From Dinochytrium kinnereticum (lineage: Eukaryota > Chytridiomycota > Chytridiomycetes > Chytridiales > Chytridiaceae): a stretch of 50,558 nt of DNA. The notes under the pieces were generated by a model. It did no database searches. It was given only the letters and a program-made list of their open reading frames with translations, and was not told the origin of the DNA. How positions within the stretch are numbered: the first letter of the stretch is position 1; each line of letters begins with the position of its first letter. Shown here piece after piece: positions 11,207 through 23,424 of the stretch. Where the stretch lies: contig JADGJT010000151.1 in the NCBI GenBank assembly GCA_027604005.1, forward strand, positions 1 to 50,558. The letters run 5' to 3'. Both the position numbers and the translations under genes were made by a program.

Positions 11207-12637
11207 TTACTGGGAGGCAAGAGCCTTCTCCCTCCTCCTGTCACGCTCCTCCGTGATGGTGAGCTTGACACCCTTGCCCTTGGGAAGCGAGATCCAGGGC
11301 TTGTTACCCTGACCGATGATGAAGACGTTGGTGAGACGGGTGGCGAACTGACGGTCGAGAGCATCCTTGATGTGGACGATGTCGAAACCGCCGTGGTGAC
11401 GCTCACGGTGGGTAACAACACCAACACGACCCATGTTACGTCCGCCAGTGATGTAGGCAAGGTTACCGACCTCAAACTTGATGAAGTCAGTGACCTTGTT
11501 GCTCTCAATGTCGAACTTCACGGTGTCGTTGACCTTGATGGCGGGGTCGGGGTAACGGATGGTGCGGCCGTCGTGGGTGACGCAGTAGGGAATGCCCTTG
11601 TTCCCGACCTTGACGCTCTTCACCTTGGCGAGCTTGTACTGTAATTATTAGCAGTTAGATCCATCCAATTTACTAGATGAAGAAGGGGAGAAACCAGAAA
11701 AAATAACTACCTTAGCCTCCTCAGAGCCGATACGGTGGATGGTGAAGCGACCCTTGGTGTCGTAGACGAGACGGAAGTTCTCACCGGTCTTGTCAATGGA
11801 GATAACGTCTGCATTTCAGAAGGGTGAAAGTATGCAATCGTTAGCCAATGACTCAAGCAGCACCTAAGCACCATCAGCAGCCGCATGGTGTCTAGCAGTG
11901 CTTCGATACCACGGTAGAATGAATGTTCCAAGAACGAAAACTGACCCATGAAACCAGCGGGGTAGGTGTGGTCAGTGCGGACCTTGCCGTCCACCTTGAT
12001 CAAACGCTGCATGACAATGGACTTGGTCTCCTTGCCAGTAAGAGCGTAACGAAGGCGGTTACGGAGGAACACCACAAGGGGGAGGGACTCCCTGAGCTTG
12101 TGGGGACCGGGAGAGGGCCTGGGAGCCCAGGTGCCGGTCAGTTTGTCAAGCATCCAGTGCTTGGGCGCATTAAGCTATGAAGATGAAGACGAATCCAGTG
12201 AGTTCACTGAGTTGAATTCCAGGATCAGTTAAACAAAGTACTTACACGCTTCAAGTGCTTCTTCTGACCACGGGGCTAGAATTGGTGGAAAGCGAAAGAC
12301 AAGCAGAGTGGTTAGCCATGCGAGGTCCAGGACAGACTGCAAGAAAAAGGGCAATATATGCTCCAGATGCTGCATTCCACAGTTCTCCATTGCGTATACT
12401 CCAGCGAAGTGGCAACACCTCCAGTCTGGCATGTGAGCAATCTCAGCAATCAGGTTTCCCTCCACCTTCCCAGTAGCAAGTCATGGCATCATCCCCCAGC
12501 CGTCCTTCTCCCGACCGATGCAAGCGCGGTGTCCCTCTTCTATCCAGTGCCGTTGATGCTCCGTTGTGCCGTGCGATGGATAGATGGATGGGATGGATGG
12601 ATGGGATGGGTGGCCGTCAGGGGGAGTCGCCTACCAT
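11207..12637 (-). CDS. RPS4: 40S ribosomal protein S4 (eS4), five exons
   Basis: Exons 12637-12635 (ATG only), 12275-12246, 12174-11946, 11808-11711 and 11638-11207 give 263 aa, the usual eS4 length. The sequence reads [30 protein letters not shown], the S4-type RNA-binding region [57 protein letters not shown] and the C-terminal block [20 protein letters not shown]. The protein is part of the small ribosomal subunit. Exon 2 starts with CCC in phase 0. The only upstream ATG directly followed by a GT donor is at 12637 (ACCCACCATG, then gtaggc), giving a first exon that holds the start codon alone, followed by a 359-nt intron. A CTCTGCAG just upstream could be the end of a 5' UTR intron. Exons 2-5 are certain; the start exon is inferred. 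Confidence 0.93.
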
Positions 12638-15260
12638 GGTGGGTTACTGCAGAGAAAATAAAAGGGTTGAAAATTTGAGTTGGACCTGGCGCTTTTGCAA
12701 TTCCCTCAGTGTCACACACCTAACTCCAAAGATAATTCAGTCATTCATTCAGTTGAGAGCCTCGCGCATTCTTCCAGGGCGTGTCCCAAGCTTCACCACT
12801 CGTTATTCCGCTGGCGATGCTGCGAATGTGTATAAGCTCTGCGGTTGCGAATTTGGATTAGCGAAAGGCGATGTGCGCTCAGTGAAGAGCTTGCAGCTGT
12901 AGTATACAGCCTATCAGACTCTGCATACCTCTCTTCATGCCTTTTGCACACTCCCAAGGTTACGGGGATACTGCTCAATTACACTTCAAGTGAAAACAGT
13001 ATCGAAGTGATAAACGTCCAGTAAGGGACTATTGGAATGCCCATTGAGTTGATGTTGGAGCCCTAAACCTGTCAACAACTCGATAGCACCCAGTAGCACA
13101 TTCGCCCTGCTTGACAGCTTAAAAATGAAATATTTACATAATCCTAGTGAATAATGTCTCTTTGGTAGAAGTTCATGGCACTGATGAAGACTGTCAAGAC
13201 AAATGGCCAATACATAAAGAAAAAAAATATGATCACGTTGCGAAAGCGAAGAAGGTAATCGCGACTTCCTTTGAGGGTCTGATGCTTAGATTGCAAAAGA
13301 AAACTCTTTTAGTGGGGGGCCGAAGAAGGCTCTGTCGCCTTTTTCCTAAGCATCGCCCTTCGTCCCGATGCTCAGCTTCAAATTTGAAGGAGTGATCATG
13401 CTCTGTCACAATCTGGCTATTGAGATTAATACAGTATAACTTATTGACGCGTTTTCTATGGAAGGGCAGAGCACTTCTGAAAAAAAAGTAATATTGCATT
13501 CCTCTCCACACTCATCCCCCCCCCAACCGTTCAAAATGGTTGCAGCCATCTAATGAACGTGTCCGCATCATAAGACGTGACTCGACCGTTGCTGTAGGCT
13601 CCTGGTGCAGTTTTGCCGTGCCTTAGTGTTGCGATGATGCGGCATCCGGTCTGGTCATGGTTGGTTTATTCCTGTCAGAAAATGTAAAACACACAGTAAT
13701 AATAAATATGTTAAAGGACTTTTTTTGGTTTCTAAGATACTTCCTACCTGAACGGCTGGAAGGCTTGGCTCTGCCCTGATTTAGAACGATATCTCCCTTG
13801 AATCATTTAAAAGCTAGGTTCGAGCGATGGCGGATGGTCTGGGTACCAGTTACCACCATCAAGGGGAATACTTTAAAATAGGGTTAAAAAAACTTCAAGA
13901 TGAGGAAGTACATAGTGATGGAGATAATGCGTGCCAGGATGGCACATACATTTTAAATGGAAATAATGATCGGCAAAACACTATTGCTGGATGATGTGGG
14001 TCTGTAGGGTCACCAGTCGAGAGGTTCAAAGGAAGATTTATTATGAATAAACGGAAGGGGGGTTGTCAGCAGGTGCTCGAGTGAGTTGAGTTGATGAGTA
14101 GGCACAGGACAGACCCTGGCTACTTATATTATCACTCTGGCTCTCGAGGCGACGAGTGTCGTCGCCCTTTTGGTGCGAGGTGCCTCCGAGGCTGTGTATA
14201 TTCCACCTGAATGTACCTCATGATATCTTTGTAGATATGATGTACGTTATCAGATACCCTTTCGGATACCCTGTCCTCAGCCTCACCCACACCGCGTAGG
14301 GTGGCGCGTGGGCCCTGTTGCCACCCACTCATGCCGCCTAAACGAGCCGTCTTTCTTTCTGAGGTTTTCTTTCCAATGGTTTGTGCTTAAATGACCTCGA
14401 AGGTTCCCGAAGCCCAACCCTCACCTCAAACTTGCTTGCTTACCCCTTCCCTTTGTCGTCAAATACCCCCGTACATGTCTTTATTATTGATTCGCGTGGA
14501 ACTTCAAAGGTTGAAGTTATCCCAAATCTCTTTCCTTTCGTTCCCTCTCTTGTAGTTCCGCCTTTGACCCTCACCAGGTCAGGCAAGCTAGGCCATAAGC
14601 CCATCCAGAAGAATACGTTTGCCATGGTGGATGTTACGCTGCGAGCCTCGACTTGTTGGCATATCCCGCTATAATGGCCTACCACCACGCCAGACCTCTC
14701 CCCAATATGTGATGACTGACACCCTCATTCCCACTGAAGGTTGGGCGGAAAAGACCGGATAGTGACGGTGTAAGTCCGGAATGTGGGGCTAAATGTCTGA
14801 TTCCTCAAGCCTAGTCCTCTCAAAATGTGAGATGTAGATTGTGTTGTTGATGCCATTGTTTTAGAGTACATTTTGGATGAGTCTTATCACACAATTATGT
14901 TGCATATAAACCTTGATTACCTACTTTTGATGTTGAGCTGATAAATGGTTTTCGGACTTATTCGCGTGGGCAACACGGATACCTCTTGTGAACTCCCGGT
15001 TTACACACTGCGCAGACCCAGGGCAAGAGCTTCATAGCACTATATGCTCTTATAAATGAGTTAAGACTCCAAGAAACAACTTGCGAAATAAGCATTGCAT
15101 GTACAGGAAATGCTAAGTTTTAACTGTTGGTTTATGGTTCAAATATTTTCAAGAAAAAATAATAATAATAACAAAAAACAATAAGAAACAAGGTATAAAG
15201 ACGAGTCCCAAACCACCCGCCGAAACGAAATTCACACCATCCGGGAAAACAACATTTTGC
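12638..15260. other. 2.6 kb without a recognisable gene
   Basis: Includes the S4 promoter side and the 3' flank of the bZIP gene. It contains a GATG/GGATGG simple repeat (about 12578-12612), a perfect hairpin at 14148-14166 and several short frames without family signal. The piece at about 14060-14340, read on the minus strand, has a TATA-like stretch followed by a CA-rich leader and could be an old solo LTR, but I see no target-site duplication. Confidence 0.5.
14148..14166. repeat. Perfect 8-bp stem, 3-nt loop hairpin
   Basis: GGCGACGA, loop GTG, then TCGTCGCC. It sits in a gene-free stretch, so it may be structural or part of an old element. No run of T follows on either strand that would suggest a terminator. 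Confidence 0.6.
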
Positions 15261-17553
15261 TCATCCACATCCATTACCCCCAGTCACCCCCATTTGCTCC
15301 ACAGATTGGCCACCAGCCCCATCCCCAAGCACCATTCTCGTCCTTATCAAAAGAACTGACCTATGCGCCTCCTCCAATTGCACCTCCAACGTTCTCACCC
15401 TTTCCACAAGCTCCATCTGCCTAATGAGAAGATTCGATTTTTCATTCTCAAGTACAGCGGTGCGGATGTTCAGCATCGAGTTTTCGTGCTCCAGCTCCTT
15501 GACCATGTGCTCCAGCTGATCAAGCTGCAAACGCGTTGACGCGACCGAAGTGTGGGAAAGGACAAGGGAGTAAAAGAAAATTTTGCGTGAGTCATTGAAC
15601 TTCTGGTAGCCAATCAAATGGGATCGGGGGCACCTGAGGATCGATGCGCCAATGATCTGAGAGGATCATCGCCGCTGATCCATTCAAAGGAGGTCAAGCA
15701 GAAAAAAAAATAAATAAATAAAAGCTCACCCTCGAGTTCTTGCGTTCACGACTGCGACGTGCTGCCAGTGTGTTCCTGCGGCGTCTCAGGAGATCCTTCT
15801 CGTCAACCTCCTCACCGTCTTCACTCCCCGCATGCGCATCCGTCTTCCCGTTACCAGCCTCCATGGCACCATCCTCCGTCTTGAGCTTCGGAATCCGCCG
15901 CCGACCTCCTGCTGTTGAAGACGTATCACTCTGCCGCATCTTCTTCACCGTTGCCTTCCCGCCACTCGATGCCACATCCGCAACGTCGTCATTCTGCGGC
16001 CTGCCTCTCTTTCCTCCAGCCGCCTTCTGACGTTCACTCTCCATGACGGACTCAATTAGCTCCTCGATTGTTGCTTGCTTCCGCCCAAGCTCGATCTTGT
16101 CGTTGTGCCTTTGTAAAGTATAAGAGCTTGCTTGTGCTGGGGATGCCATCGTCATAAGAGACCCTGGGGTGTAGGGCTCGGAGATGGATGTCGACCTTGC
16201 GCTCGGTTCATGCGTGGATGTGTCGGGCTGTTGGTAAATCTGGAAGCCTTCCGGTAGTGGGGAAGGGGAAGGGGAAGGAGACGTTATGCCATTCTTGGTT
16301 TGTGAGGCGATGGAGGTAGGCATTCGGATAGGATGATGTTGAACGTGAGATGTTGGGAAAGGCTGTACCAGGCATAGTGAAGGGGTTACAGAATCGGAAA
16401 GACGGTTGGTGCTGGCTGGGCTGTCAGTTGCAGGCCGTATTTTCGCGTACTGGCGTTGACGTTGCGTACTTAATTGTACCGCTGTAGTTAACAAGTCTGC
16501 GCTAGCGGCAGCGACGGACGCAGAGAGGCGTCTGGTCATTGTTGAGGGGGAGAATGGCGTATTCGACGTGGAGGACACCAAGGCGCTAACCGGCTGCTGT
16601 GGTCGGAAGACGGTGTCGAGGAGGAATGGGTGGGTGGAGCCATCTCGTAGGGAGGTCGGGCTCGCGTCTCCAGTGGATTTAAAGGAAGGATACCCGGAGC
16701 AGTTTGGGAGGGTAGTTTCATCATCCAGACTGATGAGCTGGTTCATAGCGTCTGTTATGGCTCCTGCAGTTGGTCGACCATCCACCATCATTGCGGTTGT
16801 CGTTGGAGCGGACGAGGTTTGTAGGCTCCTAAGAGCCCAATGATCGTCAGTACGAAATTGTTGCAGCATGTCGGGGAGATCCCCCCAAGCCTGGTTCATG
16901 TCTTTCAGCATGGCCAGATGAGACTGCTCTAGGTTGCTTGATGTCGTTGATAAGAAGGATGGTGCCAGCATGGCTTCCGCGGATGCCCCCGCCGTTGCTA
17001 CAACGGCGGCGGCAAGGGAAGTGACGTGGCGATGAATGCCGTCCCATTGTAGCGGGATGTCGAGCGCGCTTCCTGCATCCGCAGCTGATCTACCCAGAGT
17101 CATGTCCACACCTCCACCTTGTCCTCCGCTGAAAGAGGCTGCCATTGCCCGCTTGTTCTGTTTCCTCTGTCTCATCTGGTCCCAACTGTCACCCATGAAA
17201 GAACTGGGTGTGTTTCCCCCCGGTGATGATGGCGAATCGCTGCCGTGAGGACGATAATGCTTGAAGACAGCAGCAGAGTTTGGGCTGAAGGTGTTGTAGA
17301 AAGCAGCAGATGACGGCCTCCCCTGAGCAGTTGGCAGCCTCAGATAACAAAGACGGCCAGCACAAGGATGCTTGATTGGGCAGAGGCGAGCAACGGATTG
17401 GAGGGATCGTCGGAGGTGAAGCTGATCACAGAAGTGATGCGACGGTCGCTGCTCCTTCGACACTTTTTTCGCTGGCCAACGACATAGTGACCGCGTGCTT
17501 GGGCCCTTTGTTGTTGCGGTGCCACAGGAATGACTCAGGCTAGTTGCCTGCAC
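15261..17553 (-). CDS. bZIP transcription factor, two exons
   Basis: Exon 1 (17553-15730) encodes 608 residues, mostly low-complexity Ser/Thr/Pro/Ala with an acidic stretch (EDGEEVDEKD) just before the basic region. The DNA-contact helix is NTLAARRSRERKNSR (594-608), with the invariant Asn594 and Arg602. The zipper lies in exon 2 (15524-15261) and follows in exact register: LDQL then Leu at 612, 619, 626, 633 and 640. Choosing the acceptor GCAG before CTTGAT restores the canonical R-x9-L spacing, which proves the join. Total about 695 aa. The protein is a nuclear DNA-binding dimer of the Gcn4/AP-1 type; targets are unknown. The N-terminal start at 17553 is the longest choice and could be further in, since the first 90 residues have no family match. 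The C-terminal end could also be altered by a further intron near 15360. Confidence 0.85.
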
Positions 17554-17807
17554 ATCCGGGATATTCCGTACGGGAACAGATACCTTTTTCGGACTGTTAC
17601 CCCCGGATTGCCGCCAAAAGATGCATCAAATGATTCAGCTTTGAACGCGTCGCCTCACCAACCACGCGTTGCTTTCACGAGTCAAACCACTGTTTTTGGT
17701 TTTTTATTTTACACGATTGAGGATATACCGTAATTACAAGGGAGAGGAGAGGGGGGAACAGAAGAATACGCGGAAGCAGCATCGACATGGCGGCAGAGAG
17801 AAGGTCT

Positions 17808-18430
17808 TCACGCGTCCTCAACCTCGATCTCCTCCTCAGCATCAGCCGCCGGTGGAGCTCCCGGCTTGCCCTTCCCTTTCGCCGCACCCTTAGCACCTCT
17901 CTCATTTTCAGCATCCTGTCCCTTTTTCGCCTTTGCTGCTTGACTCTTGGCCGCTCCCTGGCCCTTCGCCTTTGCAGCTAGTCTCTTCGCCTCGCCTAAC
18001 CCTTTGTTTGCCCCTTGCCCTTTGTTTGCCCCTTGACCCTTGTTTACCCCTTGACCTTTGTTTGCCTCTTGACCTCTGTTTCGGCCTTGACTCTTAGCAG
18101 CCCCTTGACCGTTGCCAGCGCCTTTCCGTTTCCCTTCACCTTGGCCACGACCTCGGCCCTTGGGAGCGACAGGTTCCGCTTGCGCAGCGACTACTGCCGG
18201 GTTGACTGCGCCAGCCGCTGCAGCTGCAGCTTCGGCGATCTCTTGTTCAAGAACATCAGCCTCCTGACGACGGTATATCAAGTTCGAGGTTCCTGGAAGC
18301 TGTGAATTTTCGTTAGTTATGCATTGTGGGACAAGCAGTGTGAAGGTTTGGAGAGACTCACCACTGCAGCCTCAATAGCGGCGACAGAGGCCAGAAGGGC
18401 GAGAAGGCACGAGATGGTGTTGAATTTCAT
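17808..18430 (-). CDS. Secreted Lys/Gly/Gln-repeat protein, array gene A
   Basis: Exon 1 (18430-18362) is 69 nt and encodes the 23-residue leader MKFNTISCLLALLASVAAI then EAAV. A short phase-0 intron (gtgagt...cacag) is followed by exon 2 (18299-17808). The predicted 186-aa precursor is a signal peptide, a short propeptide LPGTSNLIYRR ending in a dibasic pair, and a mature disordered region: an Ala-rich start, then repeats of the type NKGQGANKGQG (about residues 90-130), then Lys/Ala-rich sequence and an acidic end (EEEIEVEDA). Mature charge is strongly positive. I recognise no domain. It lacks the LKxxVDxFK motif of the other members but shares leader, intron position, RR site and GQ-type repeat with genes B and C. 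Confidence 0.8.
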
Positions 18431-18562
18431 GATGATTTTGATTTGTTTGCAGTGGAGATGATACGCAGAGAGTTGTTGCTTGGCTGGATGCTTCAAAGCC
18501 TGCAGCGCAGTATCTGAACAGACAGGTGTGTGGTATAGACGTGAGAAGTGGACTCCCTCGAC

Positions 18563-18570
18563 CTTTATAG
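18563..18570 (-). promoter_or_regulatory. TATA box of array gene A
   Basis: CTATAAAG read on the minus strand, about 135 bp upstream of the ATG. All seven array genes have a similar element 75-180 bp before the start. Confidence 0.6.
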
Positions 18571-18854
18571 CCAACCTCGTTCCCATAACGCCTCAACGGC
18601 AGGCGTCGCCAAAAAGTAACTGAGCGCGTTATTGGTGCATGCGACAGAACAATATAAAAAATATAATGTTGTACATAAGAAGAAAATTAAAGACCGTCGT
18701 ACACTCTAGAGGGAGGCGTGAGTGTGGCGATCGACACGACACGCAACACCCCCTTCATCCTCCAGCGCCTCATGAGGCAGAGGTGCTGGATTGGTGGTCC
18801 GTTCAGGGTTGATATTTCACCCTCAACACTTTGCTTTCTGGTAGATTGCTGTAG

Positions 18855-19127
18855 TCAGAGCCAGTGTTTTGAAATCTTATCACTGGGTCTGACGGTATAT
18901 GCTAAACCTTGGACTGGTAAAGTATTCCGTCTGTCAGCATGTCTAATCAACACGGACATTTGAAATGGCGTGTGCTTCATAACAGTGGCCCTCTCATCCC
19001 ATGCCATGTTATTCGGCAAGTTGCCATTGCCTGTTGCCTCAACGAAGTAGACGGTCTTGACAAAGCGACCGCGTAAGACGCCATACACACACAAGATGAA
19101 GCAAATCCAAGACATGAGAGCCTTCAT
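18855..19127 (-). CDS. Possible small secreted protein or decayed array member
   Basis: A 90-codon frame starts MKALMSWICFILCVYGVL, a hydrophobic leader that resembles a signal peptide. It then reads RGRFVKTVYFVEATGNGN with no low-complexity region. It lies between array genes A and B in the same orientation. There is no clear TATA box, intron or RR site, so it may be a chance frame or the relic of a leader exon. Confidence 0.25.
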   Translation of the reverse strand: MKALMSWICFILCVYGVLRGRFVKTVYFVEATGNGNLPNNMAWDERATVMKHTPFQMSVLIRHADRRNTLPVQGLAYTVRPSDKISKHWL

Positions 19128-19555
19128 CTTGCTGACTGAAAATACAAGATCGATGAAAGAGAACATCGGAATAGAATATCAGATGATATTGATGCATCCT
19201 CAGCAGGAGTATCTGATTCACTGTGAACACTATTTCCACTGTTTGATGACCTCGAAAGTATTGCTAATGCTCGGAAGGCTCACTACAACAAGCGTAAAGG
19301 GTCAAGAAGCAGCATGAGACGAAGAGCAAGAGCTCTAAAGAGATTAGATCGAGCTCCTCAACATTTATCCAAGAAAGATGATAAACACCATAAAATGAGA
19401 AAACAGTTTTAAAAAATGCGATGTGCAATGGATGTGTTATTTACCTATACAAATATGTGCAGGAAAATCGATCCAGCAAGGGAATGGGGGACCATGAATC
19501 AGCGCACGTCCAAGTGGAACCAGTACCGTGCATCCAGGAGTGACGAGCCACCAGT

Positions 19556-20084
19556 CTACTCGTTCGCAGCATCACCGTTTCCAGAGTTAGCTTCAGCAGC
19601 CTGGGCATCAGCGGCACCAGCAGCCTCCACCTCCTCCTCAGCAGCAGCCGCCCCACCCGCAGCCACCTCAACAGCCGCTGCTCCACCCGCAGCCGCCTCC
19701 GCCGCCTTAGCCGCCTCAGCAGCAGCAGCAGCATCCCCAGCTCCAGCCCCATTCACAAGCGTCTCAAGTTGAGCGGTAAGCGTCTTGAACTGATCCACCA
19801 CAGCCTTCAATTGATCCGCCGCAACGGCTCCAGCCGCCGCGCCACCAGCAGCAGCTTCAGCAGCCGCATCCGCCGCCTGCTTCGCGGCCTCAGCAGCCGC
19901 AGCGTCCCCAGCTCCAGCAGCAGCGGCCGCCCCCGCAGCTTTCTTGGCAGCATCCACAGCGGCAGCGTTTCCACCTGCGTCTGCAGCAGCCTTGGCGGCC
20001 TTTTTCGCAGCCTTCTCAGCGGCTTTGGCGGCCTTGTTTTGTTGACCCTTGTTGTTCTTGTTCTTGTTCTGGCCTTGACCTTGG

Positions 20085-20123
<39 letters not shown>

Positions 20124-20357
20124 GCGGCAGCACCGGCTGCTACCGCTGCGGCCGGAGGCTTAGGATCACGACGTGAAAGCCCAGTGTTGGAGGAGGGGAT
20201 CTATAAAAGAAATAAGATGATGAGGATGACTGGGTATAGGAGAATATTTTGATGACCAACACGCAGGTTTAAAATAGAAGAGACTTACAGCAGCGGCATC
20301 GACCAGAGAGACGGCAAGGAAGGCGGCGACAAGGATTTGCTGGATGGAGAACTTCAT
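19556..20357 (-). CDS. Secreted Ala-rich protein, array gene B
   Basis: Exon 1 (20357-20289) is 69 nt: MKFSIQQILVAAFLAVSLVD then AAA. Exon 2 (20200-19556) completes a 237-aa precursor. After the leader comes IPSSNTGLSRR|DPK with a dibasic site, a perfect GQ dipeptide run encoded by a 6-bp repeat at about 20069-20130, NKNKNNKGQQNKAAK, then a long Ala/Gly/Glu/Lys stretch expected to be helical or disordered. The conserved segment LKAVVDQFKTLTAQLETL follows, ending in VNG, then more Ala-rich sequence and the C-terminus GNGDAANE. Gene C is a close paralogue, as are parts of gene G. Codons are GC-rich, and long spurious frames on the opposite strand are shadows of the Ala repeats. Location is probably extracellular or cell-wall; function unknown. 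Confidence 0.85.
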
Positions 20358-20498
20358 GATTGCTTTGATGCTTTGGAAACCGGTGATTTGGAGGGTAGTA
20401 AGGGCTTTTGTAGTTTGAATTGGAGGTATCAAAAAAGGTTGGATTATCTCGATTGCTAGATGCAGCTGATGAAAAACAGATAGTAGCGTCCAGCGTCC

Positions 20499-20506
20499 TT
20501 TTTATA
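20499..20506 (-). promoter_or_regulatory. TATA box of array gene B
   Basis: TATAAAAA on the minus strand, in the context GGTATAAAAAGG, about 143 bp upstream of the ATG. Confidence 0.65.
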
Positions 20507-21311
20507 CCTTGCATGGGCTAACAGATAGCATGCATGGCGAGTAACGCCCACCCCCTAATTGGTTTGCAATTGACCCCCCTTTCGTGTCAGGGCGTTCGCC
20601 TTCGAGGAATCTTTCAGGGCAAAGGGAAGTAAACAGTTTCAGGTAACCACTGTCACACGCGTGAAATTGGTGAGCGCGTTTCAGGCTTTCCGTCCAGCGT
20701 GATGTTTTGACGGGTGAATAACAGCTGTAGAGATTGGTCCTTTGGAATGTGTGAATGGGTGATCTTGTTATGTTGTTGGTTGGCTTCATCCCGCCGTCTC
20801 CTTACTTAACGCAAGTTTCTATTGTGTGGTGTTTGATTTGATTGCAGTTGGGATGCGAGGAAGGTGATATCCTGCAAAGATCCCATCGCAATATTCAGGC
20901 AAGAGAAACCTTTTTTTTTTGACGGAATGAGAACGAAGTATTCGCTGGTGAAGAATCCACGAAACTATCATCATAATTTATTTCGTGGTAACGGCGGTCT
21001 GTAAACACAAGCAGCTACTCCTTGACAGTAACTGCAGAGAGATGATCGTTCTCTTGATAGAACTGGAAGTCAGGAACACGCCATGAAAACGTGGCGTTAT
21101 GCCCACTACGAAATCCAGGAAATCATACGAGATAAAAGAAAACGAGTGATGTGCAGGTTTTTATTTACACCATCCATATTTACACGTGCAAAAGGTAAAG
21201 AAAGGTATTGAAGAAAAGAGAAGCTCAAAATAAAAATAAAAAGAGAATCAATGATGCGTGTAAAGAACCAAAAGAGGATGGCGGAGTTGCTCAAGTGCTT
21301 TTGGAGGAACC

Positions 21312-22213
21312 TCACTCATTAGCAGCGTCGCCGTTCCCAACGGCAGCACCTTCGTTAGCTGCACCAGCAGCGCCTTGGTTCGCAGCCCCACCAGCTGCAG
21401 CCTCCTCAACCTCAGCAGCCTCAACAGCAGCACCTCCGGGAGCCGCGACCTCCCCAGCACCAGCAGCAGCACCTCCGGGAGCCACGACTTCCCCAGTCTC
21501 AACAGCAGCACCTCCGGGAGCCGCAACCTCCCCAGCGCCAGCAGCAGCACCAGCGCCATTCACAAGAGTCTCAAGCTGAGTCGTGAGAGCTTTAAACTGA
21601 TCCACAATGGCCTTCAGCTGATCAGCCGCGACCACCCCAGCCGCCGCACCTTCAGCTGCCGCTCCACCAGCAGCAGCACCAGCCGCCTCAGCCGCAATCT
21701 TCCCAGCCTCAGCAGCAGCAGCCTCTCCAGCTCCAGCAGCAGCAGCAGCCTCGGCGGCCTTCTTCGCCGCATCAATAGCAGCCGCATCTCCCCCAGCGGC
21801 AGCAGCAGCCTTTTCAGCCTCCTTTGCAGCCTTCTTTGCAGCCTTCTGTTGTTGCTTTGCCGCACGGTTTTGTTGACCCTTGTTTTGTTTCTTGTTTTGG
21901 TTCTGGCCCTGACCTTGAGCTTGGCCGGCTCCGGCGGCAGGGGTTGCAGCGGCACCAGCCCCGCCAGCGACGTCGACTACTGCGGCACCTCCTGCGGCAG
22001 CTGGAGGCTTGGGGTCGCGACGGGAAAGGCCAGCTGAGTTCGGTCCGGGAATCTGCAGAGGGGGATGAAAAGTTAGTGCGGGCCCCAGTAGGATGAAAGA
22101 ATAGCATATGGGAGAAAGAGAGGACGGCGGGGAAGGATACTTACAGAAGCGGCCTCAGTGACAGAGAAGGCGAGAAGCGCGGCGACGAGGATCTGGTGGA
22201 TGGAGAACTTCAT
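21312..22213 (-). CDS. Secreted Ala-rich protein, array gene C
   Basis: Exon 1 (22213-22145, 69 nt) encodes MKFSIHQILVAALLAFSVTE then AAS. Exon 2 (22052-21312) completes a 269-aa precursor. The propeptide is IPGPNSAGLSRR before DPKPP, almost the same as in gene B. Then come a Gln/Asn/Lys-rich part (QAQGQNQNKKQNKGQQNR), a helical-looking Ala/Lys/Glu stretch, the shared motif LKAIVDQFKALTTQLETL then VNG, and three copies of a 14-residue unit of the type GEVAAPGGAAVEA. The C-terminus is GNGDAANE. With gene B it forms the clearest tandem duplicate pair. No enzymatic domain is visible. Confidence 0.85.
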
Positions 22214-22328
22214 GTTGATGAATTGAGTAGGCTTGAAAAAGGAAAGGGCTTTGTTTGCAGCTGGAAGGTATTCAATTGGTATCTCAGATATCGCGTTTTA
22301 CTGATGGTGAACGAATTGATGGTTTTCC

Positions 22329-22335
22329 TTTTATA
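22329..22335 (-). promoter_or_regulatory. TATA box of array gene C
   Basis: TATAAAA on the minus strand in the context GGGTATAAAAGG, about 116 bp upstream of the ATG. Confidence 0.65.
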
Positions 22336-23178
22336 CCCATCTTTTCCTCCTGACTGCAAGAATCACTTTAAGCGGTTGCACGGGGTGCAGCCATCCCAGA
22401 CGCAAATTGGTTTTAGGCCACTTCTAAAGCCGTCATTGCGTCAAGAAACAAACGCTGCCGCATAACGCAGCGTCCATTTCCCCCAACACCTTTTCATTAT
22501 GGCATTTACAGCAATTTCTGTTGGTGTGTGACCGGTAATACCTGCGGATGGTTTCAGAGTCAACGTACTTGACAGCATGTGTTGAGGGTAAGCTCCATAT
22601 TGGACGCATAGTGGATTGGCGCCAAGACTAGGGCAACGCCATATATAGACCTAAAAGTGCTCATCTCGTTAAGCATTGGCTGCAGCCTGCAAAAGTCAAT
22701 GGACTGCTCTTCTAGAGCTGAAACATCAGCAGTGCGGCTTGTTTTAGAGTTGGATGAAATGAGTTTCAAATTTAGATGTTTTTTGCTTTTGTTAACTTTT
22801 TTCCTCGCTGGTCCTGATGTTTTCAAACTAGGAAGTTGAATAAAAGGGAGCACACAGTAGCAAGGAAAAAGTAAACGAGATAAATATTCTCAGAAAGAAA
22901 TGAACAAAACATCATAGGTGAGAGTAGAATCTCACGAAAAGAGAAACGAAAAGATACGGGAGGGAATATACAAGAAGCAAAAAAAAAAAAAAGAAAGAAA
23001 AATCGTAGGCAAAGTAAGCAAGATATTTACAACCAAAAGAATGCTAAATGCATAAAGAAAGATGCCCAAGTCGAAGAAGAAAAAAAAAGAAAATGCCCAC
23101 AAAATAGAATCCAGAAGCTGCAGATCAACCAAAACCTCATTCCATATCCTCAATCCCGTCCCTAGATACACCTCAGAT

Positions 23179-23424
23179 CTATGAATTCTCTACCTCCTGA
23201 AAACCGCATTGCTCGTCCCTCCTGTTGAATTTTACTCCCTTGACTACTATTCCAGGTGTTGGTGCCACAGTTGCTGATGCAAAAGTACCAGCCGTACCAG
23301 AAAATGTGGAAGAGCTCGAAGTAGAAGAGGTAACAGGCGCAGCAGACGTTACGGCTGGAACAGCAGGAGGGGCAGGAGGGGCAGAAGGAGGAGCAGGGGG
23401 AGCGGCATTTGCAAGGGCCTCAAG
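23179..23424 (-). pseudogene. In-frame continuation of array gene D after TAG
   Basis: 81 sense codons directly follow the TAG in the same frame: LEALANAAPPAPPSAPPAPP, then Ser/Thr/Val-rich sequence, ending in FNRRDEQCGFQEVENS before a second TAG at 23181-23179. The composition is like the secreted paralogues and unlike noncoding flanks. From 24108 to 23179 is 930 nt, exactly 310 codons. Confidence 0.55.

Noticed and set aside
14060..14340. Possible solo LTR on the minus strand (TATA-like stretch, then CATCAACTCAACTCACTCGAG leader)
   Set aside because: No terminal TG...CA pair with target-site duplication and no primer-binding site could be shown; mentioned only in the intergenic entry.
19769..22037. 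Long Leu/Ser/Arg-rich frames opposite the Ala-rich array genes
   Set aside because: They arise from reading GCN-rich and CAG-rich repeats on the other strand or in other frames; the minus frames have signal peptides, consistent introns and shared motifs.
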